Source of the DNA: ZC4RG29 sp035304385
GTDB lineage: Bacteria; Bacteroidota; Bacteroidia; Cytophagales; Cyclobacteriaceae
Direction: 5' to 3'
Assembly: GCA_035304385.1 (NCBI GenBank)
Contig: DATGQD010000044.1
Coordinates: 98,199-162,198 of the forward strand
DNA: 64,000 bases
A program made the position numbers and the translations under genes. The notes beneath the pieces are model-generated. The model worked only from the letters and a program-made list of their open reading frames with translations. It had not been told where the DNA came from and made no database searches. Of this stretch, positions 1-7,504 are shown piece after piece (positions within the stretch are counted from its first letter, which is position 1; every line of letters begins with the position of its first letter).

Positions 1-2571
1 GGTACCATAAGGCTCACCCTTTCTGGCATTGATCGCAGTAGACCATGCAGAGAAGATCAGCAGGTTCTCTCCGTCTTCATACAGGGAGACAACCGTATTC
101 TTGTTCCTTGCCCAGTTCGCATTGATTCTCCACGAGAAATTGCGCTGTTGTACAGGGTAGCCAAACAAGCTCAATTCAACACCTTTGTTCTCCATTTCAC
201 CTGCGTTGACATACTTGTAATTGTAGCCAGTAGCCTGTGAAATTTCGACGGGCATGATTTGGTCGATGGTATTGGTCTTGTAGAAGGAAAGGTCAAACCC
301 TACGCGGTTGTTCAGGAAATTCATTTCCAGACCTATTTCGATTTCGTCCGTCGTCTCAGGCTTCAGTTCGGGGTTATTGGAAGTATCCCCGCTCGTCTGT
401 CCGCCTACGGCGTCGCTACCCAGGTAGTACACGGGAGTCGATCCGAAAGGTGTACCTGCTGTATAGGTGTTGAGAATGCTGTAAGAAGGCGCATCATTGG
501 ATACCCTGGCGAAGCCCGCCCGTACCTTACCAAAACTTATTACCGAGCTGCGCATCAGTTCGCTGAAAATGAAGCTCAGTGATGAGGAGGGATAGAAGTA
601 CGTGTTATTGTCTTCAGGCAAGGTCGACGATTTGTCGATCCGGCCCTGGAGGTCCAGGTACAGGAAATCGTTGTAGCCAAACCGGGCCTGGGCGTAATAG
701 CCATACTTCCGGACGTGAATGTCAGTTTCAGCCGGAGGTGCCAGCGCGCTGACCGAGTTGCTCAGCGCGTATACGCCTGGAACCACAAGGCCGCCGTTGG
801 TCTCGGAGCTGGTGCTGATGATCTTCCGGTTCAGAACACTCATCCCGGCCAAACCGTCAAAGGACACCGATTCAGAAATATCCCTGTTAAAGGAAAGGAT
901 AACGTCGTTGGAATATTGTTCAAACTGGCGCTCGTACTTCATATACTCCGAAGGGTCGATACTTCCGATAGCGAAGCGCTCTTCCTGAAGGTCGGAATAG
1001 ATATCAACACCTGACCGGTACATGACGTTCAACCAATCGGTGACATCATAGGTGAGCTGGAATTTTCCGAACAGCCTGTTCCGCTTGTCGTTCTGATAGT
1101 TTTCGTACAGCACCCAGTAGGGGTTGTCGAAATAGCGGGGGCTTGTATCCTCGTGGTTGCTAGGGTTCCACGTAATGTTCTTGCCGGTGGCAAAATACGC
1201 ATCACGCTGTGCCTTGACGTCGACGTTGGTTTGGTACCACTGTTTAAACGACTGGAACACGTTGCGTGACTCGTACCCTGTTCCGTACCGTCCCTTGCCT
1301 TCGACCCTTGTGTAGGTCAGCTTACCGTCAACCGTCAGTTTATCGGTCAGCTTCTGGCTGGCATAGATGTCAATCATATTACGCTGGATTTTGCTGTTAG
1401 GCAAAATACCGCTGCGGTCGTCGCGGGTATATCCGAGCCGGAACGTTCCCTTGTCGCTGCCTCCTGAAAGGCTGACGTTGGTAATGTTGTTTATTCCGGT
1501 TTCGAAGATGTATTCCGGACCGTGTTCCGGTGCCACCCACGGCCTGGGCTGGAGATACGTGTCCAATTCAGGATAGAAAGAATCCCATTGGTAGACCATC
1601 AGGCTCGGATCATACGCGGCACCGAACGAGGCGTCTTCTTCCGCGGGAACTACGAGGTCGTCGATTCCATCGCCGTTCACGTCTTCATCATAGAAGCCTC
1701 CGGTCGAACCGTAATAGGGACCGTAGCCCGCGCCATATTCTTTTTGGTATTTGGGGAAGGTCGCCTTATCGTACTGGCTGAAGGTCGTAGCATGATTGAC
1801 TGTGATTCCCAGTCCTTCACGAGCGGTTCCCTTCTTGGTGGTGATCATGATCACACCGTTTGCCGCATCCGATCCGTAGAGTGCAGCGGCGGTAGCGCCT
1901 TTCAGCACGGATATCGATTCGATGTTGTTGGGGTCGATATCCGACGCAGCGTTACCATAGTCGTATCCCCCGCCACCGATCATCTGGGTGCTGGTGTTCA
2001 GGTTGCTGTTGCTGATGGGAATACCATCGACAACGAACAACGCCTGGTTGTTACCGGTAAAGGAGTTCGACCCGCGGATCACCGCGTTGACCGACCCGCC
2101 GAGCGAGTTACTCTTGCGGACGCTCAGACCGGCTACGCGACCCGACAGCGAGCTGATGAAGCTCGATTCTTTGGTCGCGCTGATTTCCGAACCGGAGACC
2201 TCCTGCACGGAGTATCCGAGAGCCGCCTTTTGCCGCTCGATACCGAGGGCGGTTACGACCACCTCGGTAAGTTCGGTAACGTCGGGAAGCAGCACCACAT
2301 CTACCACTGAGCGTGATCCGATCTCGACTTCCTGCGTTTGAAAACCAATAAATGAAAAGACAAGTACTCCCCCGGATTCGGGGACGGAGAGGGTATATCC
2401 TCCTGTGGCGTCGGTAACACCACCAATGGCAGTCCCCCTTAAGAGGACGTTCACGCCGGGTATGGCCGACCCGTCTTCCGACGAGGTAACCTTACCACTC
2501 ACTGTTCGCTCCTGCGCCCAGGCACCGAATACAAGGGCTGCGAAGAAGCTAACGAGTAGAATCTTCTTCAT
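1..2571 (-). CDS. SusC/RagA-family TonB-dependent outer membrane receptor, 3' end outside window
   Basis: Outer-membrane beta-barrel receptor that imports a ligand, usually a glycan or peptide, with TonB energy and a SusD-type lipoprotein lid. The visible 857 codons begin at ATG (2569-2571) and stay open to the window edge. Residues 1-20 form a Sec signal peptide ending in A-W-A-Q. Residues 21-98 are a carboxypeptidase-regulatory-like (CarboxypepD_reg) domain. The SusC signature VVVTALGIERQKAALGYS starts at residue 104, followed by the plug domain with VDGIPI and the IESISVLKGA stretch. At the edge the frame reads AINARKGEPYGT, a typical late SusC motif, so perhaps 150-200 residues are missing. 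The SusD partner would be expected further left, outside the window. The ligand cannot be told from the sequence. Confidence 0.95.
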   Translation of the reverse strand, partial: MKKILLVSFFAALVFGAWAQERTVSGKVTSSEDGSAIPGVNVLLRGTAIGGVTDATGGYTLSVPESGGVLVFSFIGFQTQEVEIGSRSVVDVVLLPDVTELTEVVVTALGIERQKAALGYSVQEVSGSEISATKESSFISSLSGRVAGLSVRKSNSLGGSVNAVIRGSNSFTGNNQALFVVDGIPISNSNLNTSTQMIGGGGYDYGNAASDIDPNNIESISVLKGATAAALYGSDAANGVIMITTKKGTAREGLGITVNHATTFSQYDKATFPKYQKEYGAGYGPYYGSTGGFYDEDVNGDGIDDLVVPAEEDASFGAAYDPSLMVYQWDSFYPELDTYLQPRPWVAPEHGPEYIFETGINNITNVSLSGGSDKGTFRLGYTRDDRSGILPNSKIQRNMIDIYASQKLTDKLTVDGKLTYTRVEGKGRYGTGYESRNVFQSFKQWYQTNVDVKAQRDAYFATGKNITWNPSNHEDTSPRYFDNPYWVLYENYQNDKRNRLFGKFQLTYDVTDWLNVMYRSGVDIYSDLQEERFAIGSIDPSEYMKYERQFEQYSNDVILSFNRDISESVSFDGLAGMSVLNRKIISTSSETNGGLVVPGVYALSNSVSALAPPAETDIHVRKYGYYAQARFGYNDFLYLDLQGRIDKSSTLPEDNNTYFYPSSSLSFIFSELMRSSVISFGKVRAGFARVSNDAPSYSILNTYTAGTPFGSTPVYYLGSDAVGGQTSGDTSNNPELKPETTDEIEIGLEMNFLNNRVGFDLSFYKTNTIDQIMPVEISQATGYNYKYVNAGEMENKGVELSLFGYPVQQRNFSWRINANWARNKNTVVSLYEDGENLLIFSAWSTAINARKGEPYGT

Positions 2572-2628
2572 ACGTTGATGTTTAGGTTAAAACTAATTTA
2601 CCCCCAAATTAAGGGGATAAATCGGAAT

Positions 2629-2658
2629 ATAAAATACCGAACTTTAATATTTGACAAA
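2629..2658 (-). promoter_or_regulatory. Candidate Bacteroidota promoter of the SusC-like gene
   Basis: Read on the minus strand, TTTG (2655-2658) is followed after 18 bases by TATTTTAT (2629-2636), which is close to the Bacteroidota -33/-7 pattern TTTG-N19-TAnnTTTG. It would give a leader of roughly 50 bases before the ATG at 2571. The -7 box lacks the final G, so this is a weak call. Confidence 0.3.
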
Positions 2659-2694
2659 GGGCCTGATCCGATTGACAGTGAGTTGGTTATGGGC

Positions 2695-2737
2695 CAAAAA
2701 AGAAGCAGGCCATACCCCGTTTTGGGGTATAGCCTGC
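2695..2737 (-). terminator. Rho-independent terminator after rplU-rpmA
   Basis: On the minus strand a long hairpin lies 26 bases past the rpmA stop. The outer stem GCAGGC/GCCTGC (2705-2710 with 2732-2737) and inner stem ATACCCC/GGGGTAT (2712-2718 with 2724-2730) are separated by one mismatch, with a five-base loop. It is followed by a T-rich run (TTCTTTTTT), the standard intrinsic terminator layout. Confidence 0.85.
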
Positions 2738-2762
2738 AGCCTGAAATCGTTTGAACAGTGTG

Positions 2763-3023
2763 CTAATCCGTCGCGGGTGCGACCGATACGTAAGACCGGT
2801 TTTGGCGACCTTTACGGAATACCACTACACCATCGGTCAGGGCGAAAAGGGTGTGGTCTTTGCCCATACCGACGTTGACGCCGGGGTGATGCTTCGTTCC
2901 GCGCTGGCGGACGATGATATTACCCGCCACCACGCGCTGGCCGCCGAACACCTTCACGCCAAGTCGTTTGCTTTCCGATTCGCGTCCGTTCTTTACCTTA
3001 CCTTCACCTTTCTTGTGTGCCAT
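2763..3023 (-). CDS. rpmA: 50S ribosomal protein L27
   Basis: Component of the large ribosomal subunit; its N-terminal tail reaches the peptidyl-transferase centre. The 86-residue product starts MAHKKGEGKVKNGRESESKR and carries the L27 core LGVKVFGGQ and IIVRQRGTKHHPG, with family-typical length. The usual small residues after MAHKKG are replaced by E-G-K-V, and no N-terminal cleavage extension like that of Firmicutes is present. It lies 54 bases downstream of rplU on the same strand, the usual L21-L27 pair, and is closed by a strong hairpin terminator. Confidence 0.97.
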   Translation of the reverse strand: MAHKKGEGKVKNGRESESKRLGVKVFGGQRVVAGNIIVRQRGTKHHPGVNVGMGKDHTLFALTDGVVVFRKGRQNRSYVSVAPATD

Positions 3024-3077
3024 GGTTGGTTATATCTTTTGTAACTGTGATTGATTGTCTCTGACCGGATACAGGTC

Positions 3078-3386
3078 TTATCCGATCCCCTCGATGAGGA
3101 CCTTGGTATACTGCTGGCGATGGCCGTTTTTGACGGCATAGCCCTTGCGGCGCTTTTTCTTGAACACCGTTACCTTATCGCCCTTCACGTGTTCCAGGAT
3201 CTTTCCTGACACGGTGACCCCGGCCACGGTAGGCGTTCCGATACGCGTGCCCGCATCGTCGCTGACTAGCAACACCCGGTCGAAGTTTACCGCTTCGCCG
3301 GCGTCGCCCGTCAGCCTGGGCGCGTATACATACTGATCCTTGGTCACCTTAAATTGCTTTCCGGCAATGTCTACGATCGCGTACAT
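3078..3386 (-). CDS. rplU: 50S ribosomal protein L21
   Basis: Large-subunit protein that binds 23S rRNA. The 102-residue product starts MYAIVDIAGKQFKVTKDQYV, the invariant L21 opening. It ends with the RNA-binding basic stretch KKKRRKGYAVKNGHRQQYT, and its length is normal for the family. It is the first gene of the rplU-rpmA operon and is transcribed away from nrdB. A TAACTTTG box lies 22 bases upstream of its ATG. Confidence 0.98.
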   Translation of the reverse strand: MYAIVDIAGKQFKVTKDQYVYAPRLTGDAGEAVNFDRVLLVSDDAGTRIGTPTVAGVTVSGKILEHVKGDKVTVFKKKRRKGYAVKNGHRQQYTKVLIEGIG

Positions 3387-3408
3387 AGCTCTTCTGAAAA
3401 ATGGACTG

Positions 3409-3416
3409 CAAAGTTA
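3409..3416 (-). promoter_or_regulatory. -7 box of the rplU promoter
   Basis: On the minus strand the bases read TAACTTTG followed by C, an exact match to the Bacteroidota -7 element TAnnTTTG. It lies 22 bases before the rplU ATG. No good TTTG is seen at the expected -33 distance. Confidence 0.5.
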
Positions 3417-3493
3417 GGAAAAAGAATCTATTTGGCAGTATTTGGCGCCATCCTTTTTGGTTCGGCGCCGTTAAAAAGAATTTTAAAAATTAT

Positions 3494-3604
3494 TTATCCA
3501 CATCGGCCCTTCCACAAACCGTAACAAAGACCTAAATGGGGGCATTTTAAAGCCCTATTGTCCAATGACTTATCTGTCCACAAATTATCCACAAGAATTC
3601 CACA
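3494..3604 (+). promoter_or_regulatory. Cluster of DnaA-box-like sequences
   Basis: TTATCCACA occurs exactly at 3494-3502 and 3585-3593, and TCCACA is repeated at 3511, 3577 and 3599. That makes five same-orientation cores in 111 bases of AT-rich DNA. TTATCCACA is the consensus DnaA-binding 9-mer in many bacteria, and DnaA boxes regulate nrdAB in E. coli. Whether this is a regulatory site for nrdBA or part of a replication origin cannot be decided from this window. Confidence 0.55.
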
Positions 3605-3632
3605 ATCACCCAAAACAGGCCAAAATCGGTCT

Positions 3633-3663
3633 TTTGATTATTAGGAATCCTTTATTTGATTTG
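3633..3663 (+). promoter_or_regulatory. Candidate nrdB promoter
   Basis: TTTG (3633-3636) is followed after exactly 19 bases by TTGATTTG (3656-3663), a one-mismatch version of TAnnTTTG. It sits about 30 bases downstream of the DnaA-box cluster and would leave a leader of about 130 bases before the nrdB ATG. Confidence 0.4.
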
Positions 3664-3799
3664 TACACTTGACGGCAGGGCCATCAGCCCGGCACCTGAC
3701 AAGCAAAAAATTTACAGGTATTCTCCTACCCGGGGTAAGGCTCCGGGCAGGTATCCTTTTCGATTTTGGTTAAACCTTTTAAATAAAGCACAAGTTATC

Positions 3800-4789
3800 A
3801 TGAGCCACAATCAAGCCGAAGAACCCATCCTCAGGGAAAACAAGGACCGGTTCGTCCTGTTCCCCATCCAGCACCACGACATCTGGAAGTTCTACAAACA
3901 GGCCGAGGCTAGCTTCTGGACGGCAGAAGAGATCGACCTCAGCCACGACCTGAAGGATTGGGAGGGCCTCAACGACGGCGAACGGCACTTCATCACCCAC
4001 GTGCTGGCGTTCTTCGCCGCCAGCGACGGAATCGTGAACGAGAACCTGGCCGAAAACTTCGTAGGTGAAGTGCAGTACACCGAAGCCAAATTCTTCTATG
4101 GCTTCCAGATCGCCATCGAAAACATTCACTCGGAAACCTATTCGCTCCTGATCGACACCTACGTCAAAGATCCCCGCGAAAAGGACCGCCTCTTCCGTGC
4201 CATCGAAACGATGGACTGTGTGAAGAGAAAGGCCGACTGGGCCCTGCGCTGGATCGACAAAGGAAGCTTCCAGGAACGCCTCATCGCCTTCGCCGCCGTG
4301 GAAGGGATCTTCTTCTCCGGCTCCTTCTGCTCCATCTTCTGGCTGAAGAAGCGCGGCCTGATGCCCGGACTCAGCTTCTCCAACGAACTGATTTCGCGCG
4401 ACGAAGGACTCCACTGCGACTTCGCATGCCACCTGTACACCCACCACGTGGTGAACAAGCTGCCGGAACAAACCATTATCGATATCATCCGCGACGCCGT
4501 AGAAATCGAGAAGTACTTTGTCACGGACGCCCTCCCGGTCAAACTGATCGGTATGAACGCAGAACAAATGCGTCAATACATCGAATTCGTCGCCGACCGA
4601 CTCCTCAACGAGCTCATCGGAAAGAAAATCTTCAACGCTACCAATCCGTTCGACTTCATGGATATGATTTCACTGCGCGGTAAAACCAACTTCTTTGAAA
4701 AACGTGTAGCTGAATATCAGAAGGCCGGCGTGATGAAAAGCACCGAGAAAGAAAGCGCTCCCAAGTTTTCCCTGAATGAAGATTTTTAA
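3800..4789 (+). CDS. nrdB: Class Ia ribonucleoside-diphosphate reductase, beta subunit (R2)
   Basis: Small subunit of aerobic ribonucleotide reductase; it holds the di-metal centre and tyrosyl radical that start ribonucleotide reduction in NrdA. The start is the ATG at 3800, giving MSHNQAEEPILRENKDRFVL and 329 residues; the frame continues upstream, but the extra residues are not R2-like. Candidate metal ligands are D76 (in SDGIVNEN), E107 and H110 (ENIH), and a later E-G-L-H motif. Y114 in SETY lies at the radical-tyrosine position four residues after the ligand His. The SDGIVNENL wording resembles eukaryotic-type R2 proteins. No ATP-cone is fused to this subunit. nrdA follows after 136 bases containing hairpins. 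Confidence 0.97.
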   Translation: MSHNQAEEPILRENKDRFVLFPIQHHDIWKFYKQAEASFWTAEEIDLSHDLKDWEGLNDGERHFITHVLAFFAASDGIVNENLAENFVGEVQYTEAKFFYGFQIAIENIHSETYSLLIDTYVKDPREKDRLFRAIETMDCVKRKADWALRWIDKGSFQERLIAFAAVEGIFFSGSFCSIFWLKKRGLMPGLSFSNELISRDEGLHCDFACHLYTHHVVNKLPEQTIIDIIRDAVEIEKYFVTDALPVKLIGMNAEQMRQYIEFVADRLLNELIGKKIFNATNPFDFMDMISLRGKTNFFEKRVAEYQKAGVMKSTEKESAPKFSLNEDF

Positions 4790-4808
4790 GTAGATTGGAT
4801 TTCAGAGA

Positions 4809-4889
4809 ACGCCGGGATTTTCGGCGTGCCCGGGGGCGCAATCCCCGGACCGCATCAGTCAGTCGAATGTAAAACGAACTGATTTTTTT
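4809..4889 (+). promoter_or_regulatory. Hairpins in the nrdB-nrdA spacer, the last with a T-run
   Basis: Two adjacent perfect 6-bp hairpins are visible: ACGCCG/CGGCGT (4809-4827) and CCGGGG/CCCCGG (4830-4848). A weaker third stem, TCAGTCG paired to CGAACTGA with one bulged base (4859-4882), is followed by seven Ts. The layout could act as an attenuator, a processing site or an RNA stabiliser between the two subunit genes. This is inferred from sequence pairing only. Confidence 0.45.
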
Positions 4890-4925
4890 GAGCTCTTTTT
4901 TAAACAAACAACCCTTATCTAGAAC

Positions 4926-7385
4926 ATGCTCGTAATTAAGCGCGACGGACGCAGGGAATCCGTGAAATTCGATAAGATCACGGCCCGGATAGAAAAACTC
5001 TGCTACGGCCTCGACCCCCGGCACATTAACCCCGTGGAAGTGGCCATGAAGGTCATCAACGGCCTGTACGACGGCGTCACGACCGTCGAACTCGATAACC
5101 TCGCCGCCGAGATCGCGGCGACGATGACGACACGTCACCCCGACTTCGCCAAGCTTGCAGCCCGGATTGCTATCTCCAACCTTCATAAGGTCACCAGCAA
5201 GTCGTTCTCCAACACGATGAAACGACTGTATACTTACGTCGATCCTAAGACCGGACAAAACGCTCCGCTGATCTCGAAGGAAACATGGAAGGTCATCAAA
5301 GAACACGCCGCAGAACTCGACGGCGCCGTCATCAACGATCGGGATTTCAGCTATGATTACTTCGGATTTAAAACACTCGAGCGGTCATACCTGATGAAAA
5401 TCGACGGCAAGACCGTTGAACGCCCGCAGCATATGCTGATGCGCGTGGCCGTCGGCATCCATGGCGACGATATTCCCGCAGCCATAGAGACCTACAACCT
5501 GCTGTCCGAAAAGTGGTTCACGCATGCGACACCGACCCTCTTCAACGCGGGCACACCCAAGCCCCAGCTGTCGTCGTGCTTCCTCCTGACCATGAAGGAC
5601 GACAGCATCGACGGCATTTACGATACACTGAAACAATGCGCCAAGATCTCCCAGTCAGCAGGAGGTATCGGGCTCAGCATCCATAACATACGGGCTAAAG
5701 GCTCATACATCAAAGGCACGGGTGGAACGTCCAACGGCATCGTTCCCATGCTCCGCAACTTTGATATGACCGCACGGTATGTCGACCAGGGCGGCGGCAA
5801 GCGCAAAGGAAGCTTCGCCATCTACCTCGAACCCTGGCACGCCGATATTTTCGACTTCCTCGACCTCAAGAAGAACCACGGCAAAGAAGAGCTCCGCGCA
5901 CGCGACCTTTTCTACGCCCTCTGGGTCCCTGACCTGTTTATGAAGCGGGTAGAGAACAACGAAATGTGGTCGCTCTTCTGCCCTAACGAAGCACCGGGTC
6001 TCGCGGAAGTATACGGCGAGGAGTTTGAACGCCTCTATGAAAAATATGAGCGCGAAGAGCGCTACCGCCGTCAGGTAAAAGCCCAGGATCTGTGGTTCGA
6101 AATTCTCGAAGCGCAGATCGAAACGGGCACGCCTTACATGCTGTACAAAGACGCGGCGAACAAGAAGTCCAACCAGAAGAACCTCGGCACGATCAAGTCG
6201 AGCAACCTCTGTACGGAAATCATGGAATACACCGCGCCGGACGAAGTGGCCGTGTGTAACCTGGCTTCCATTGCACTGCCCAAGTTCGTAACGGAAGAAG
6301 GCACCTTCGATCATCAGAAGCTGTACGAAATCACCAAGGTGGTGACGCGCAACCTCAACAAGGTCATCGATATCAACTATTATCCCGTTGAAGAAGCACA
6401 GCGGTCGAACCTGCGGCACCGCCCCATCGGTATTGGCGTTCAAGGTCTGGCGGATACGTTCATCCAGCTCCGGATGCCCTTCGACTCTGAAGAGGCGCTC
6501 CGTCTGAATGAAGACATCTTCGAAACCATATACTACGGCGCCATGGAAGCTTCCATGGAATTGTCCAAAGTTGCCGGGCCCTACGAAACCTTCAAGGGAT
6601 CACCCGTATCCAAGGGGATATTCCAGTTCGACATGTGGGGTGTCACCCCGAAGAGTGGCCGCTGGAACTGGGAGCAGCTCAAGCGCGACGTAAAACAATA
6701 CGGTGTGCGAAACTCACTGCTGCTGGCGCCTATGCCGACCGCGTCCACCTCACAGATCCTGGGTAACAATGAGTGCTTCGAGCCGTACACGTCGAACGTC
6801 TACACGCGGAGAACGCTCTCCGGCGACTTCATCGTCGTGAACCGGCACCTGATGAAAGACCTGATGGAACTCGGCCTGTGGAGTGAGAACATGCGTCAAA
6901 AGCTGATCGCCACGAACGGCTCGGTTCAGGACATTCCCGAGATCCCGCAGAATCTTAAGGACATCTATAAAACGGTTTGGGAAATCTCTCAAAAGGTTAT
7001 CATCGATATGTCCGCCGACCGCGGTGCGTACATCTGCCAGTCGCAAAGCCTCAACGTCCACATCACCAACCCGAATTTCGGAAAGCTTACTTCCATGCAC
7101 TTCTACGCCTGGAAGAAAGGACTCAAGACGGGCATGTACTATCTGCGCTCTACGGCTGCTGCAGACGCCATCAAGTTTACGCTGGACAAGTCCGCGCTCG
7201 GCGAAACTACTCCGGCGCCTGTGCGCACACCCGAACAACAGAAAGTCGCCGCCGCGGCAGCGCCTGCGGGACAGTCCAAGTACCAGCAGGAACTCAGCTA
7301 CCAGCCGGACGACGACGCGCAAAAGCGTGCCGACATGGCTTGCTCGCTCGATAATCCCGACGCGTGCGAAGCATGCGGAAGCTGA
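4926..7385 (+). CDS. nrdA: Class Ia ribonucleoside-diphosphate reductase, alpha subunit
   Basis: Catalytic subunit that reduces NDPs to dNDPs, 819 residues. Residues 1-95 form an ATP-cone (VIKRDGRRESVKFDKI), so activity should be switched by ATP/dATP. The redox cysteines are C218 (LSSCFLL) and C444 (VAVCNLAS). The radical and substrate-site residues N427, C429 and E431 lie in SSNLCTEI. The C-terminal shuttle cysteines are C814 and C817 in CEACGS. All residues expected of an active class I enzyme are visible. A low-complexity linker rich in Ala and Pro (about 755-785) precedes the swinging C-terminal tail. An intrinsic terminator follows. Confidence 0.98.
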   Translation: MLVIKRDGRRESVKFDKITARIEKLCYGLDPRHINPVEVAMKVINGLYDGVTTVELDNLAAEIAATMTTRHPDFAKLAARIAISNLHKVTSKSFSNTMKRLYTYVDPKTGQNAPLISKETWKVIKEHAAELDGAVINDRDFSYDYFGFKTLERSYLMKIDGKTVERPQHMLMRVAVGIHGDDIPAAIETYNLLSEKWFTHATPTLFNAGTPKPQLSSCFLLTMKDDSIDGIYDTLKQCAKISQSAGGIGLSIHNIRAKGSYIKGTGGTSNGIVPMLRNFDMTARYVDQGGGKRKGSFAIYLEPWHADIFDFLDLKKNHGKEELRARDLFYALWVPDLFMKRVENNEMWSLFCPNEAPGLAEVYGEEFERLYEKYEREERYRRQVKAQDLWFEILEAQIETGTPYMLYKDAANKKSNQKNLGTIKSSNLCTEIMEYTAPDEVAVCNLASIALPKFVTEEGTFDHQKLYEITKVVTRNLNKVIDINYYPVEEAQRSNLRHRPIGIGVQGLADTFIQLRMPFDSEEALRLNEDIFETIYYGAMEASMELSKVAGPYETFKGSPVSKGIFQFDMWGVTPKSGRWNWEQLKRDVKQYGVRNSLLLAPMPTASTSQILGNNECFEPYTSNVYTRRTLSGDFIVVNRHLMKDLMELGLWSENMRQKLIATNGSVQDIPEIPQNLKDIYKTVWEISQKVIIDMSADRGAYICQSQSLNVHITNPNFGKLTSMHFYAWKKGLKTGMYYLRSTAAADAIKFTLDKSALGETTPAPVRTPEQQKVAAAAAPAGQSKYQQELSYQPDDDAQKRADMACSLDNPDACEACGS

Positions 7386-7404
7386 TTTAGATAAGCAGCA
7401 AAAT

Positions 7405-7438
7405 AAAAAGGGGTCTCCTACCCGGACGACCCCTTTTT
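7405..7438. terminator. Intrinsic terminator after nrdA
   Basis: AAAAAGGGGTC (7405-7415) pairs with GACCCCTTTTT (7428-7438) across a 12-base loop. The arms carry both the A-run and the T-run, so it could also serve the convergent acs gene. Confidence 0.85.
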
Positions 7439-7504
7439 ATTTTCCTGTCTTTCCTTACGTTCTTCTGTGTATTCCTCAGTTCCGTCTTTACTTGTTTCTC
7501 TACG

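Larger units (their letters stand above)
3387..3799. other. 413-bp divergent intergenic region between rplU and nrdB with DnaA-box cluster
   Basis: No gene is supported here. The part nearest rplU holds its promoter box. The middle part holds two perfect TTATCCACA 9-mers (3494-3502 and 3585-3593) and three further TCCACA hexamers (3511-3516, 3577-3582, 3599-3604), all on the plus strand. A candidate nrdB promoter follows at 3633-3663, then a leader of about 130 bases. The reading frame of nrdB is open back to 3656, but that upstream stretch does not look like R2 protein and is treated as leader. Confidence 0.8.

Noticed and set aside
2601..2620. Possible hairpin CCCC/GGGG in the SusC upstream region
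   Set aside because: Only four base pairs with a seven-base loop, below what can be supported.
3656..3799. Upstream extension of nrdB to an in-frame start at 3656
   Set aside because: The additional residues do not resemble R2 proteins and the start would lie on the candidate promoter; the ATG at 3800 gives the conserved front.
3779..4576. Long open frame on the minus strand inside nrdB
   Set aside because: It is a shadow of a highly coding-biased gene; its translation shows no domain and no promoter or partner.
5703..6443. Minus-strand open frame inside nrdA
   Set aside because: Same reason: it mirrors the codon bias of nrdA and has no recognisable protein features.
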